Assembly (NCBI GenBank): GCA_049585815.1
Contig: JBAVAR010000152.1
Coordinates: forward strand, 1-64,000
Reading direction: 5' to 3'
Source: DATLSM01 sp049585815
Lineage (GTDB): Bacteria > Actinomycetota > Thermoleophilia > Solirubrobacterales > 70-9
Length of the DNA: 64,000 bases
The notes below the pieces were generated by a model. It did not search any database. It saw only the letters and a program-made list of their open reading frames with translations, and had not been told where the DNA came from. Of this stretch, positions 32,788 through 41,629 are shown piece after piece (the stretch's first letter is position 1; every line of letters starts with the position of its first letter). A program made the position numbers and the translations under genes.

Positions 32788-33177
32788 CTACTCCGCCCAC
32801 CAGCCCATCAGTAGCTCACCATCACCGTCACACCTGGGGCCAAAGACGAGAATGTCAAGGCCCGTCGGCCCCGCCTCAAACGCCCGGGTGACGTTGGGTG
32901 CGACTCGAATCGCATCGAGCAACTCAAGCTGGACTATCTCCTCGTCGAGCTTGACCCTGCCGGAGCCCGCCAGCACGACGTAGACCTCCTCGGCCTTCTC
33001 ATGCCTGTGGGCAAAGGGTTGGCGCTGATCTGCCTTCAAACGGTGGTAGCTGAAGCCGGTGTCCTTGGTATCAAGTGCATCCTTTGCAAATCGCGCTTCC
33101 TGGACGTCGCCGAAGCCGGACTTTGGCGCGGAATCCTCGATATCGGTGAGCTTCCGCAGGGTATATGGCGTTGCCAT
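32788..33177 (-). CDS. Cupin-domain protein
   Basis: 129 residues from ATG 33177. 'PFAHRHEKAEEVYVVLAGSGRVKLDEE' is cupin motif 1 (H-x-H, Glu at four residues, Gly) and 'AIRVAPNVTRAFEAGPTGLDILVFG' is motif 2 in a degenerate form. It lies between the YCII-like gene and the PfpI remnant, all in the same direction. The metal and substrate are unknown. The AAGGGG before the ATG is a fair ribosome site. Confidence 0.82.
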   Translation of the reverse strand: MATPYTLRKLTDIEDSAPKSGFGDVQEARFAKDALDTKDTGFSYHRLKADQRQPFAHRHEKAEEVYVVLAGSGRVKLDEEIVQLELLDAIRVAPNVTRAFEAGPTGLDILVFGPRCDGDGELLMGWWAE

Positions 33178-33203
33178 GGTTGCCCCTTCTTCTCGATTAA
33201 TTC

Positions 33204-33533
33204 CTATGCCGTGGAATTCAACGGCCACACCTCAACCACTCCATGGGCGACCGCACAGGGGGTCCCGGAGGCGAGTGCGACCGCCTCATCGAGGCTCTCG
33301 GCATCGATCACCGCGAAGCCGGCAATCGGCAGCTCTGAGTGCAGGAACGGCCCCTCGGTGGTTTCCAATTCGGCCCCGTCGTGATTGCGCACCTGCACCG
33401 CCTGCCCGGCGATCCCAATCAGCGCGCCTTCGGCGCGCAACCGTTCGTCATGTCGATGGGTCGCATCGCGGAGTGCGCTGTCAGTTCGGTCATATCCTTC
33501 ACGATCTCCGTATCCGATGGTTATGAATTTCAC
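33204..33533 (-). CDS. YCII-related (DGPF-type) protein
   Basis: 109 residues starting at GTG 33533 with GGAGG seven bases upstream. The core 'GAELETTEGPFLHSELPIAGFAVIDAESLDEAVALA' and the final 'HGVVEVWPL' are those of the YCII/DGPF family, small ferredoxin-like-fold proteins usually linked to ECF sigma factors or stress operons. 'TEGPF' replaces the common 'DGPFAE'. It ends 26 bases before the cupin start, so the two may be one operon. Confidence 0.75.
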   Translation of the reverse strand: MKFITIGYGDREGYDRTDSALRDATHRHDERLRAEGALIGIAGQAVQVRNHDGAELETTEGPFLHSELPIAGFAVIDAESLDEAVALASGTPCAVAHGVVEVWPLNSTA

Positions 33534-33890
33534 AAGCTCGCCTCCGCTCTGAATTTTCAACCGGCTCCATACCCGTGGCCACCATCCCTTAAACGATTGT
33601 TCTCCGCCATCGGTTGGTCCAGATACGAGGAGATCCCCCGCCACTGGGCTCATTCTCCAGTTGGAGACTCTCTGGTTGCGCTGACAAGGTCTGCGATCTC
33701 CCCATCAAGGCATTCAGCACCCCAAGACAACCGCTCGCCTGCGGAGCGGCCATCTATCCCAGCGGGGGCCTGGTGTGAGACTCCAGCCCCCAACTCCAAA
33801 CTGGGCAAGCCTGTGCAATGTCAATGAGGAAGGTCATGGGTATAGGTTGAACAACCGAGGCGAGAACGCCGCAGCACCGAGGAGCCGCCA
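33534..33890. other. Gap of ~360 bases between divergent genes
   Basis: The in-frame open stretch upstream of the YCII-like gene (to 33653) is not protein-like, and other frames have no ribosome site. CGAGGAG before ATG 33891 belongs to the DHFR-like gene. Nothing else is seen. Confidence 0.4.
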
Positions 33891-34532
33891 ATGACAAAAC
33901 TGCGCTTAAACATCTCGATCTCGATTGACGGCTACGTCGCCGGACCGAGTCAGAGCGAGGAAAACCCGCTCGGCATCGGGGGAATGCGACTGCACGAGTG
34001 GGTGTTCCCCCTCGCTTCCTTTCGCGAGGTTCATGGGGAAAAACAGGGAGGGGAGGTCAACGCCAGCACCCAGGTATTTGAGGAGCGCTTCGAAAACATC
34101 GGCGCGACGATCATGGGCCGCAACATGTTCGGCCCCGAGCGCGGCCCATGGGGAGAAGACCCATGGCGGGGGTGGTGGGGGGAGGATCCTCCATTCCATA
34201 ATCCGGTCTTCGTCCTAACCCACCATCCCCGCGAACCATTGGCGATGGAGGGAGGAACAACTTTCCACTTCATCACCGACGGGATCGAGGCAGCCCTCGA
34301 GCGAGCCAGGGAGGAGGCCGGCGGGGCGGATATCTCCCTCGCCGGCGGGGCGAGCGTCGCCCGCCAGTGCCTCAACGCCGGACAAGTCGATGAGGTGGAG
34401 CTATCCATCGTTCCCCTCCTGCTCGGCAGCGGCGAGCGACTCCTTGACGGCGTCAACAACCTTGAGCTTGAACAACTCCGCGCGGTGAAAGCCCCCGGGG
34501 TTACACACCTCAAGTACCGAGTCCTGGGCTGA
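33891..34532 (+). CDS. Dihydrofolate-reductase-like (RibD C-terminal family) protein
   Basis: 213 residues. 'LNISISIDGYVAGPSQSEENPLGIGG' at the N-terminus, 'IGATIMGRNMFGP', 'PVFVLTHHPREPL', 'ISLAGGASVARQCLNAGQVDEVELSIVPLLLGSGERLLDG' are all typical of the RibD_C/DHFR-like family of small NADPH-dependent reductases in actinobacterial stress clusters. They are not true folate enzymes. It is probably independent of the opposite-strand YCII-cupin genes. Confidence 0.85.
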   Translation: MTKLRLNISISIDGYVAGPSQSEENPLGIGGMRLHEWVFPLASFREVHGEKQGGEVNASTQVFEERFENIGATIMGRNMFGPERGPWGEDPWRGWWGEDPPFHNPVFVLTHHPREPLAMEGGTTFHFITDGIEAALERAREEAGGADISLAGGASVARQCLNAGQVDEVELSIVPLLLGSGERLLDGVNNLELEQLRAVKAPGVTHLKYRVLG

Positions 34533-34661
34533 GTCGACGGAGGCATTAACTTCACGGTTCGCCTGGGCTGCGAACCGGCGCCAAAGGCTCGATCGATTCA
34601 GGGGTGGTTAGGTCGGGCCAGCGGGGCGTCTCGCCGCTGCAGGGCGATTTGAATCTGAGAC

Positions 34662-35357
34662 TCAGTAGATGTAGTTGCTGAGCTTCGGCGGGTCAAGGAC
34701 TGTGACTCGGCCGCGTCCAGAGCGAACGACCCCGGCCCGCTCGAGATCGGCTAGGAATCGGCTGACGCTCTCGCGGGAGGTCCCCGCGAGTTGGGCGAGG
34801 TCGGCCTGGTTCATCCGGATCGTCACCTCGCCGCGGTCGCCGTCACGCGGTGCCTCCTCGGCGACGAGCTGAGAGAGGACACCGGCGACGCGGCTTGGAA
34901 CGGTTTGGAAGGATTGGCGCGATATCCGTTCGTTGGCAGCGCGCAGGCGTCGCACCAGGGCGCCGACCAGCTTGACGGTGATCTCTGGGTGGCGGGCCAG
35001 CAGCGCCCGCACATCTCCGGCCGGCAGAGCCAAGAGCTCGCCGTCGCTGAGCGCTTCGACGCTAGCCGAGCGCACCTCGCCATCGAGCATCGCCAGCTCG
35101 CCGAAGATGTCCCCCGGCCCGAGAGTGGCAAGGGTGATCGCGCGACCGTCGGGGTGCTCGCGGGTGACGCGGAAGCTGCCGCTGCGGACGATGTAGCAGG
35201 CATCGGAGTGGTCCCCCTCATGGAAAACCCGCGTGCTCGCCGGGAAGGAGCGGGCCACGGCGACCCGCGAGAAGCTCTCCAGCTCCCCCTCCTCGAGGTC
35301 GCTGAAAAGCGGGACGCTACGCAGCAGCTCGACCGCGCTCTCCTCACCCTCCGCCAT
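34662..35357 (-). CDS. Crp/Fnr-family transcriptional regulator
   Basis: 231 residues. The cyclic-nucleotide-binding fold is clear: 'LFSDLEEGELESFSRVAVARSFPASTRVFHEGDHSDACYIVRSGSFRV' and 'GDIFGELAMLDGEVRSASVEALSD', a jelly roll. The C-terminal HTH reads 'MNQADLAQLAGTSRESVSRFLADLERAGVVRSGRGRVTVLDP'. The absence of clustered cysteines argues against an Fnr-type Fe-S cluster; cAMP or another effector is likely. ATG 35357. It follows lhr by 34 bases in the same direction. Confidence 0.9.
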   Translation of the reverse strand: MAEGEESAVELLRSVPLFSDLEEGELESFSRVAVARSFPASTRVFHEGDHSDACYIVRSGSFRVTREHPDGRAITLATLGPGDIFGELAMLDGEVRSASVEALSDGELLALPAGDVRALLARHPEITVKLVGALVRRLRAANERISRQSFQTVPSRVAGVLSQLVAEEAPRDGDRGEVTIRMNQADLAQLAGTSRESVSRFLADLERAGVVRSGRGRVTVLDPPKLSNYIY

Positions 35358-35391
35358 CGGGGCGATTATCACAGCGCCGACCCGCCGCCGC

Positions 35392-38300
35392 TCAGGCCGA
35401 GGCGATGAGTTTGCGCGGGCCGCGGCTGAAACCGGCGCTGAGCAGGGTCTCCTCGAGGCCCGAACCGATAACCGGCTCGCCATCGAGCCTCTCGATGGCG
35501 AGTTTGGCAAGGTGACCGGCGGCCACCGCATCGGCCAGGGCCCGCATCGCCGCCGCGAGCTCATGCTCATCCATTTCGGCGAGGCGGAGAATGCCCCTAC
35601 CGCCGCGCTCGATGAAGACAATCGGCTCGCCGTCGCGGAGGAGGAGATGGGCGCCGGGAGCGCGAGCGGCCCGGCGGCCTCCCTCCAGCTTTGGCCAGGG
35701 CAGGGAGGCGCCGTAGGGGTTGGCGGGATCGGTGGCGGCGAGGAGGAGATGTTCTGCCTGGGGGCTTGGAAGCGAGCGCAGACGCTCGACCGCGCCGGGC
35801 AGGGCGAACTGAGCGCCACCGAGGCCCTCGATGAAATAGCCGCGACGGGCGGTGCCGAGCAGCTCGAGGTTGCCCAACTCGGCGTAGAGGGTGGAGAAAC
35901 CGCCGGGCACCCCCTCGGCGAGGACGGTCTCGCGGGTGACGATTCCGTAGCGCTCCAGCATCAGCTCGGCCTGGGCACGCAGTCGTGGTCCCACCGCGGG
36001 GGAGTTTGCAAAGAGCGGCGCGGTCAATGACCAGCGGCCCTGGACCGCGGCACCGGTGACTGACCGGCGGCGGGCGAAGCGGCGGCCGGCCCGCTCATTT
36101 GGTGCGACCGCACGCAGGCGCGGTGCCCGCAGCGGCGAGAAGGCATCGTTGGTCACCTCTCCCGACCAGGCGAGATCCCAGAGGGCGGTGTGCAGCTCCT
36201 CCGCAGGGAAATCGAGGTCGGCGAGCAGATCAAGCCAGAAATCCGGCCCGGCGGAGAGGCGTTCACGGATCGCGTCGTGGACCTCGCCCTCGGCGCTCTC
36301 CAGCTTGGCGTTTGCCGGCGGCGGGCCGGCGAGGCGGACGTCCTCGCGGAAATAGAGAGCGACGCGGCCATCGCTGCGGCCGAGCGCGCCGGCGCCGATC
36401 CAGACGACCTCACCGCTCGTGCAGAGTTCATCGAGCCAGGCCGAGGAGTAGGCGCCGAGCCGGCGCGGAAGCACATCACCCTCCCAGACCTTGGGGGTGA
36501 GGGCGACGCCCTGCAGCGAAACGAGGGCCTCGCGAAGGCGGTCGGTCCCGGCGCCCGTGGCGCGATGGGCGTCGACGTTCTGCCAGCTCGGCAAAAAGCG
36601 GGCGAGCTCGGTGGGGTCGGCCGCCTCGACCTCCTTGCGCAGGCGGGCGAGGCTGGCGCGGCGCACGCGGCGCAGCGAGTCGGCGTCACACCACTCGCGC
36701 TCGGTGCCCTCCGGCAATAGCTCGCCGCGGACAAGCGCCCCTTCGCGCTCGAGCTCGCGCAGCGCCGGCCCTGGGTCGATCCCGTAGCGCGCGGCAAGGC
36801 GGGCGGTCGGGAAGGGTCCGTGGGTGCGGGCGAAACGGCGGACCAATGCGCGCATCGCATCGGGATTCTCGGCGAGAAAGGACTCCGGCAGCCCGGCGGG
36901 TGGCGGCACGCCGAGCGCGTCGCGGTAAAGGCCGGCGTCCTCGGCCGCGATGTAGCGCTCCTCGCCACCGATCCGCACCGCCGCCGCGCGCCGCTCCGCC
37001 ACCAGCTTTTCCAACATTGAGGGGGCCGAATAGCCATCGGTTACCCGCTCGCCACACTCCTGGGCCGTGAGATCGCCGACCGTGCGCAGGATCTGCTGGA
37101 GGGCGTCGCGGTCCTGGGCACGGCCGGCCTCGGCGCGGTGCTGGAGTTGGTCCTCGAGCTCCTCCAGCGCCTCGGGATTGATCAGCTCGCGCAGCTCCTC
37201 CTGACCGAGCAGCTCGCGCAGGAGGTCGCGGTCAAGCGCCAACGCTGCGGCGCGGCGCTCGGCATTCGGCGTGTCCCCCTCATACATATAGGCGGCCACG
37301 TAGTCAAAGAGCAGCGAGGAGGCAAAGGGCGAGGCGGTCGGAGTTTCCACCTCGACCAGGCTGAGGCGCCGTGAGTGGAGGTCGCGGAGGATCTGGGTAA
37401 GCGAGGGCAGATCGAGCACGTCGCGCAGGCACTCGCGGTAGGTCTCGAGGACGACCGGGAAGCGGGGGAAGTCCCGCGCCACCTCGAGCAGGCTCTGGGC
37501 CTTGAGTCGCTGCTGCCAGAGTGGAGTGCGCCTGCCGGGGTAGGCACGGGGGATGAGCAGCGAGCGAGCGGCGTTCTCGCGGAAGCGGGCGCCGAAGAGG
37601 GCTGAGCCGGAGAGCTCGCGCACCACCAGGTCCTCGAGCTCGTCGGGCTCGACCATGACGAGATCGGCTGGCGGCGGCTCGTCGGCGTCGGGGAGGTGGA
37701 TGACGATGCCGTCATCGGACCAGATCGCGTCGGCCTCAAGATCGCGCTCTGAGCGAATCTTGCCGGCGAGGGCGAGGCCCCAGGCGGCGTGCACCCGGCC
37801 CCCGTAAGGCGAGAGGATGCAGAGGCGCCAATCGCCGATCTCATCGCGGAAGCGCTCGACCACGATCGTCTCATCCGAGGGGACGACGCGGGTGGCGGCC
37901 TGCTGCTCGCGCAGATAGGAGACGAGGTTCTCGGCGGCGCGGCGGTCGAGGTCATATTCGGCGACCAGCTCGACCGGGTCGCGGGAAACTGCTTCGCGGG
38001 CGAAGGCGCCGATCGCCCGCCCCAGCTCGGCCGGACGCCCGATCCCATCGCCCTTCCAGAAGGGAACGGCGCCGGGGGCGCCGGGGGCCGGGGTGACGAT
38101 GACCCGGTCGCGGGTGATCTCCTCGATTCGCCAGGTCGTCGCGCCGAGCAGGAAGGTCTGGCCGGGGCGCGCCTCATAGACCATCTCCTCGTCGAGCTCA
38201 CCGACGCGCCGGCCATCGGGGAGGTGGACGCCATAAAGGCCACGGTCGGGAATCGTGCCGGCGTTGGTGACGACGAGCTGCCGCGCGCCCTTGCGACCGT

Positions 38301-39900
38301 GCATGCGACCGGTGGTTCGGTCCCAAACGATGCGAGGGCGCAGCTCGGCGAATCGGTCGGACGGGTAACGACCGTCGAGCATGTCCAGGACGTTCTCCAG
38401 CTGTTCTCGGGAAAGGTCATGGAAGGGCTCGGTGGCGGTGACCAGGCGCTCGACCTCATCGACATCCCACTCATCGAGGGCGGCCATCGAGACCAGGTGC
38501 TGGGCGAGCACGTCGAGTGGGTTCTGGGGGATGACGGTCTCCTCGATGTTCCCCTCCCGCATGCCGCGTGCGACCACCGCGCACTCGAGCAGGTCGCCGC
38601 GGAACTTGGGAAAGATGCGACCCTTGGAGACCTCGCCGAGGCCATGGCCGGCGCGGCCGATCCGCTGCAGGCCGCGGGTCACCGACTTGGGTGACTCGAC
38701 CTGGATCACGAGGTCAACGGCTCCCATGTCGATCCCCAGCTCCAGAGAGGAGGTCGCGACCAGACAGGGAAGCTGGCCCGACTTGAGCAGCTCCTCAACC
38801 ACGGTGCGCTCCTCGTGGCTCAACGAGCCATGGTGGGCGCGCGCTATCTCCCCAACCGGTTCGGGACCAGCGGCGGCGTTTTGGTCCTCCCCATCTGCGG
38901 AACGCCGGTTGCCCGCCTGCTCGGTTGCCGCAAGCTCCCCTTCGCGCTCGCCCGCCGCAAGCTCATTCAGGCGCTTTGCGAGGCGCTCGGCGGCGCGGCG
39001 GTTGTTGACGAAGATGATCGTCGAGGTGTGCTCGCGGACCAACCTGAGGAGCTCCGGGTAGATCGCGGGCCAGATTGAGCGGATATGGGCGTTGGGCTCG
39101 CCCTCTGCGGGAACGCCCTCTGCGTTAGGGAAGTTGGGCGCCCCCGGCTCGGTCATGTCATCGACGGGGACGACGATCTGGAGGTCGAGCTCCTTGCTTT
39201 TCCCGGCGTCGACGATCCTGCACTCGCGTTTGGGCCCGACCAGGAACCTGGCGATCCGCTCGAGCGGCCGCTGGGTCGCGGAAAGTCCGATCCGTTGGAG
39301 CGCAGGGGCGGAGGAAGGCTCCCTCGAGCCCCGCACGAGGTACTCGAGGCGCTCGAGGCTGAGCGCCAGGTGAGAGCCACGCTTGCTCGGGGCCACCGCG
39401 TGAATCTCATCGACGATCACCGCCTCGACGCCGGCGAGGATCTCCCTCGCCCCCGAGGAGAGCATGAGGTAGAGGGACTCGGGGGTGGTGATGAGGATGT
39501 CGGGAGGGCTTTTGCGCATCGCCCGGCGCTCGGTCTGGGTGGTATCGCCGGTGCGCAGGCCGACGGAGATATCAGCGCCAATCCCGCGCAACGGCGCGCG
39601 CAGGTTGCGCTCGATGTCATAGGAGAGGGCCTTGAGCGGAGATACATAGATCAGGCGCACTCCCGGTCCCAGATCCTCTCTGCGCGAGAGCCGGTCGATG
39701 CCCCATAGGAACGCGGCAAGCGTCTTGCCGGAGCCGGTGGGAGCGCAGATCAGCGCGTTGGCGCCGGTGGAGATCGCCCCCCAGCCGCCCTCCTGAGCGG
39801 GTGTCGGCGCCTCGAAGGAGTCCTCAAACCAACCCCTGACCGGGGCGCTGAACGGCGCCAGTGCATCGGGGGGTGCGCTCGGATTCTGATCGGTGCTCAA
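35392..39900 (-). CDS. lhr: Lhr-type ATP-dependent DNA helicase, full length
   Basis: 1,502 residues, the length of the long Lhr proteins of actinobacteria and E. coli. Walker A 'APTGSGKT' (53-60), DExH box 'VIVDEIHAVAPSKRG', 'GLSATQRPLERIARFL', 'IIFVNNRRAAERLAKRLN' and 'QRIGRAGHGLGEVSKGR' are the superfamily 2 motifs of the ~850-residue core. A long C-terminal half (the Lhr-CTD, winged helix plus beta domains) follows. The start is TTG 39900 with GGTGGG upstream. A 3'-5' translocase linked to repair and stress. No nuclease partner is adjacent. Confidence 0.95.
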   Translation of the reverse strand: MSTDQNPSAPPDALAPFSAPVRGWFEDSFEAPTPAQEGGWGAISTGANALICAPTGSGKTLAAFLWGIDRLSRREDLGPGVRLIYVSPLKALSYDIERNLRAPLRGIGADISVGLRTGDTTQTERRAMRKSPPDILITTPESLYLMLSSGAREILAGVEAVIVDEIHAVAPSKRGSHLALSLERLEYLVRGSREPSSAPALQRIGLSATQRPLERIARFLVGPKRECRIVDAGKSKELDLQIVVPVDDMTEPGAPNFPNAEGVPAEGEPNAHIRSIWPAIYPELLRLVREHTSTIIFVNNRRAAERLAKRLNELAAGEREGELAATEQAGNRRSADGEDQNAAAGPEPVGEIARAHHGSLSHEERTVVEELLKSGQLPCLVATSSLELGIDMGAVDLVIQVESPKSVTRGLQRIGRAGHGLGEVSKGRIFPKFRGDLLECAVVARGMREGNIEETVIPQNPLDVLAQHLVSMAALDEWDVDEVERLVTATEPFHDLSREQLENVLDMLDGRYPSDRFAELRPRIVWDRTTGRMHGRKGARQLVVTNAGTIPDRGLYGVHLPDGRRVGELDEEMVYEARPGQTFLLGATTWRIEEITRDRVIVTPAPGAPGAVPFWKGDGIGRPAELGRAIGAFAREAVSRDPVELVAEYDLDRRAAENLVSYLREQQAATRVVPSDETIVVERFRDEIGDWRLCILSPYGGRVHAAWGLALAGKIRSERDLEADAIWSDDGIVIHLPDADEPPPADLVMVEPDELEDLVVRELSGSALFGARFRENAARSLLIPRAYPGRRTPLWQQRLKAQSLLEVARDFPRFPVVLETYRECLRDVLDLPSLTQILRDLHSRRLSLVEVETPTASPFASSLLFDYVAAYMYEGDTPNAERRAAALALDRDLLRELLGQEELRELINPEALEELEDQLQHRAEAGRAQDRDALQQILRTVGDLTAQECGERVTDGYSAPSMLEKLVAERRAAAVRIGGEERYIAAEDAGLYRDALGVPPPAGLPESFLAENPDAMRALVRRFARTHGPFPTARLAARYGIDPGPALRELEREGALVRGELLPEGTEREWCDADSLRRVRRASLARLRKEVEAADPTELARFLPSWQNVDAHRATGAGTDRLREALVSLQGVALTPKVWEGDVLPRRLGAYSSAWLDELCTSGEVVWIGAGALGRSDGRVALYFREDVRLAGPPPANAKLESAEGEVHDAIRERLSAGPDFWLDLLADLDFPAEELHTALWDLAWSGEVTNDAFSPLRAPRLRAVAPNERAGRRFARRRSVTGAAVQGRWSLTAPLFANSPAVGPRLRAQAELMLERYGIVTRETVLAEGVPGGFSTLYAELGNLELLGTARRGYFIEGLGGAQFALPGAVERLRSLPSPQAEHLLLAATDPANPYGASLPWPKLEGGRRAARAPGAHLLLRDGEPIVFIERGGRGILRLAEMDEHELAAAMRALADAVAAGHLAKLAIERLDGEPVIGSGLEETLLSAGFSRGPRKLIASA

Positions 39901-39981
39901 CCCACCGATCTTACGCGCCCGCTGGCCGCTGGCCGCTGGCGTTGGAGGCGTACCCCCTGATCCGGGTCGGTGGGGCCTGTA

Positions 39982-41109
39982 CTAGGGAGTGCCGCCGGTG
40001 AGCTTGGCGTAGGCGCGCCAGGCGGGCTTTGGGGTAAAGCCGGGCCCGAACAGGCCCGAGCCACCGCAGAAGTTGCAGACCCCGGCAAGGTCATCGACCG
40101 AGAACCAGTCGGCCTGCTGGATGCGCCACCTCGGTTGGTTATCCCTGAGCAGGGTGAAGGCACCCTTCAGCTGGGTTGCCTGCCCCGCTGGACCCTTCGC
40201 GAATGCGTCTCCGCGACCCGGCGGTTCGGAACTCCAACCCAGCTCGGTGATCCACAGGCCCTTCGACGCGTCGCGATTCGCGCTCAGAACGCCTCGCACT
40301 TCTTCGATCTCGGGCCGCAGGTGCTGCCAGGTACTCGTGTATGGGTGCAGGGCGACGCCGCTGAAGTCCGTCTTCACCCCCGGCGTCGTCTTGTACATCT
40401 TTTCGAGGAAATCACTCGCGAACCAGTTCAGGCTCGTGTGCTTGCCCGATCGCGTCCGGGCGCCCTTCGGTTGCGCGAAGAGCCCGGCGAGAACGATTTT
40501 GGCTCCCGGATCGGCGCCCTTGACGGCCGCGGAGGAAAGCTTGACGAGCTTTCCGTATTCGGTCGGGTTAGGCTTCGCGACAAAGTACTTGAAGTTCGGC
40601 TCATCCCAGATCTGCCAGGTGCGGATCGGCTGCGCCGGGACGTTCGGATGCGTCGCCCAGAAATCGCCGTTGGGCCCATAGCGTTCGACCGCCTGGGCGA
40701 GTAGGCCTTGCCAAGCCGCGGCGGCGGCTCCGGTGATTGGCAGCCGCGCCGGCGCTTCGCTGCCCCCTCCCCCCTGCACCCGAGCGCTCCTCACGGCCCA
40801 GCTCGGGGCGTCGCTTACGGTCGGCAGCACGGCGATGCCGGCGAGCGCGGCCCGTTCGATGATCGTGTCCGGTCCGCTCCAATCGATCGGGGCGCCCCGG
40901 CGGGCCTGCAGCGCCGCCCAGTCGAGCGTGACCCGGGTACTTTCAACGCCTCCCCCGGCGAGGCGCTGGAACTCTTCTGCGCTGAGCGTCGACTGCGGTA
41001 CCACTCCCCAGAATCTCGCCGGCAACGCCTCGGCGCTCGTCGCAAATGCGAGCGTTAAGGCGAGCGTCAGGGCTGGGACGAGCGCACGCGCCTTCCTGGC
41101 GTGAATCAT
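39982..41109 (-). CDS. Secreted TIM-barrel glycoside hydrolase (GH39/GH5-like)
   Basis: 375 residues. A signal peptide ending 'FATSAEALPARF'. The barrel shows 'RFWGVVPQSTLSAEEFQRL', 'TRVTLDWAALQARRG', 'WQIWDEPNF' (the likely acid/base Glu in the NEP-type motif, here DEP) and 'LWITELGWSSEPP' (the likely nucleophile Glu). Cellulase-superfamily hydrolases with this pattern act on plant or surface polysaccharides; the substrate is unknown. ATG 41109 lies 16 bases after the surface-protein stop, in the same operon, at the left edge of the polysaccharide locus. Confidence 0.8.
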   Translation of the reverse strand: MIHARKARALVPALTLALTLAFATSAEALPARFWGVVPQSTLSAEEFQRLAGGGVESTRVTLDWAALQARRGAPIDWSGPDTIIERAALAGIAVLPTVSDAPSWAVRSARVQGGGGSEAPARLPITGAAAAAWQGLLAQAVERYGPNGDFWATHPNVPAQPIRTWQIWDEPNFKYFVAKPNPTEYGKLVKLSSAAVKGADPGAKIVLAGLFAQPKGARTRSGKHTSLNWFASDFLEKMYKTTPGVKTDFSGVALHPYTSTWQHLRPEIEEVRGVLSANRDASKGLWITELGWSSEPPGRGDAFAKGPAGQATQLKGAFTLLRDNQPRWRIQQADWFSVDDLAGVCNFCGGSGLFGPGFTPKPAWRAYAKLTGGTP

Positions 41110-41125
41110 CGGCGAGGGCACGCGG

Positions 41126-41629
41126 TCAGCTTGCCTTCGGCGAGACCTGGCCGTCGGGACCGCGGCGCTGGTGCCGCTGCCTAACGATGACCGCACCGAT
41201 CGAGATCGCCGCGAGGACGGCAAGGGCGATCAGGATCGGGACCAGCGGCGAGGAGCTGCCACCGCTGGAAGTGGCGTTGGTGGACGACGTCGGCTTGCCT
41301 TCCTGAGCCTCGGCAAGCTGCTGCTGGGAGCCTTGGGAGCCGTTGCCTGGGTTACTCTGGCTAGTGCCCCGTCCGTTGCCTGTGCCAGGAGATGAGCCTG
41401 AATGTGAAGACGAGCTTCCAGGCCCGCCCGAGCCGCCCTTCCCCGACGGTGCCAAAGAGCTATGAGCTTCAGAATTCTTCTTGGCCGGAATCGTCGTTGG
41501 TTCCTGTTCGTAGACGGTCTCGGCGCGGGCCGCAATCGGGAAGCAGATAGATGCCACCAGACCAAGCACTAAAAGAAGTCCGAGGATTTCCCCAGCCGAG
41601 CGCTGATGACGTTGGCGACTCCCTCGCAT
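41126..41629 (-). CDS. Ser/Gly-rich surface protein with C-terminal anchor
   Basis: 167 residues. A basic N-terminus and signal peptide (LGLLLVLGLVASICFPIAARAE), then ~95 residues of Ser/Gly/Gln/Asn low complexity, a hydrophobic helix near the end (PLVPILIALAVLAAISIGAVIV) and a basic tail (RQRHQRR). The layout is a stalk held by a transmembrane anchor; no LPXTG motif. It heads a two-gene unit with the glycoside hydrolase. The start region overlaps the divergent polymerase gene by up to 79 bases. Confidence 0.65.
   Translation of the reverse strand: MRGSRQRHQRSAGEILGLLLVLGLVASICFPIAARAETVYEQEPTTIPAKKNSEAHSSLAPSGKGGSGGPGSSSSHSGSSPGTGNGRGTSQSNPGNGSQGSQQQLAEAQEGKPTSSTNATSSGGSSSPLVPILIALAVLAAISIGAVIVRQRHQRRGPDGQVSPKAS

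Noticed and set aside
41126..41629. Sortase substrate (LPXTG) for the surface protein
   Set aside because: The C-terminus has a hydrophobic helix and basic tail but no LPXTG-like pentapeptide before it, so a membrane anchor is the simpler reading.
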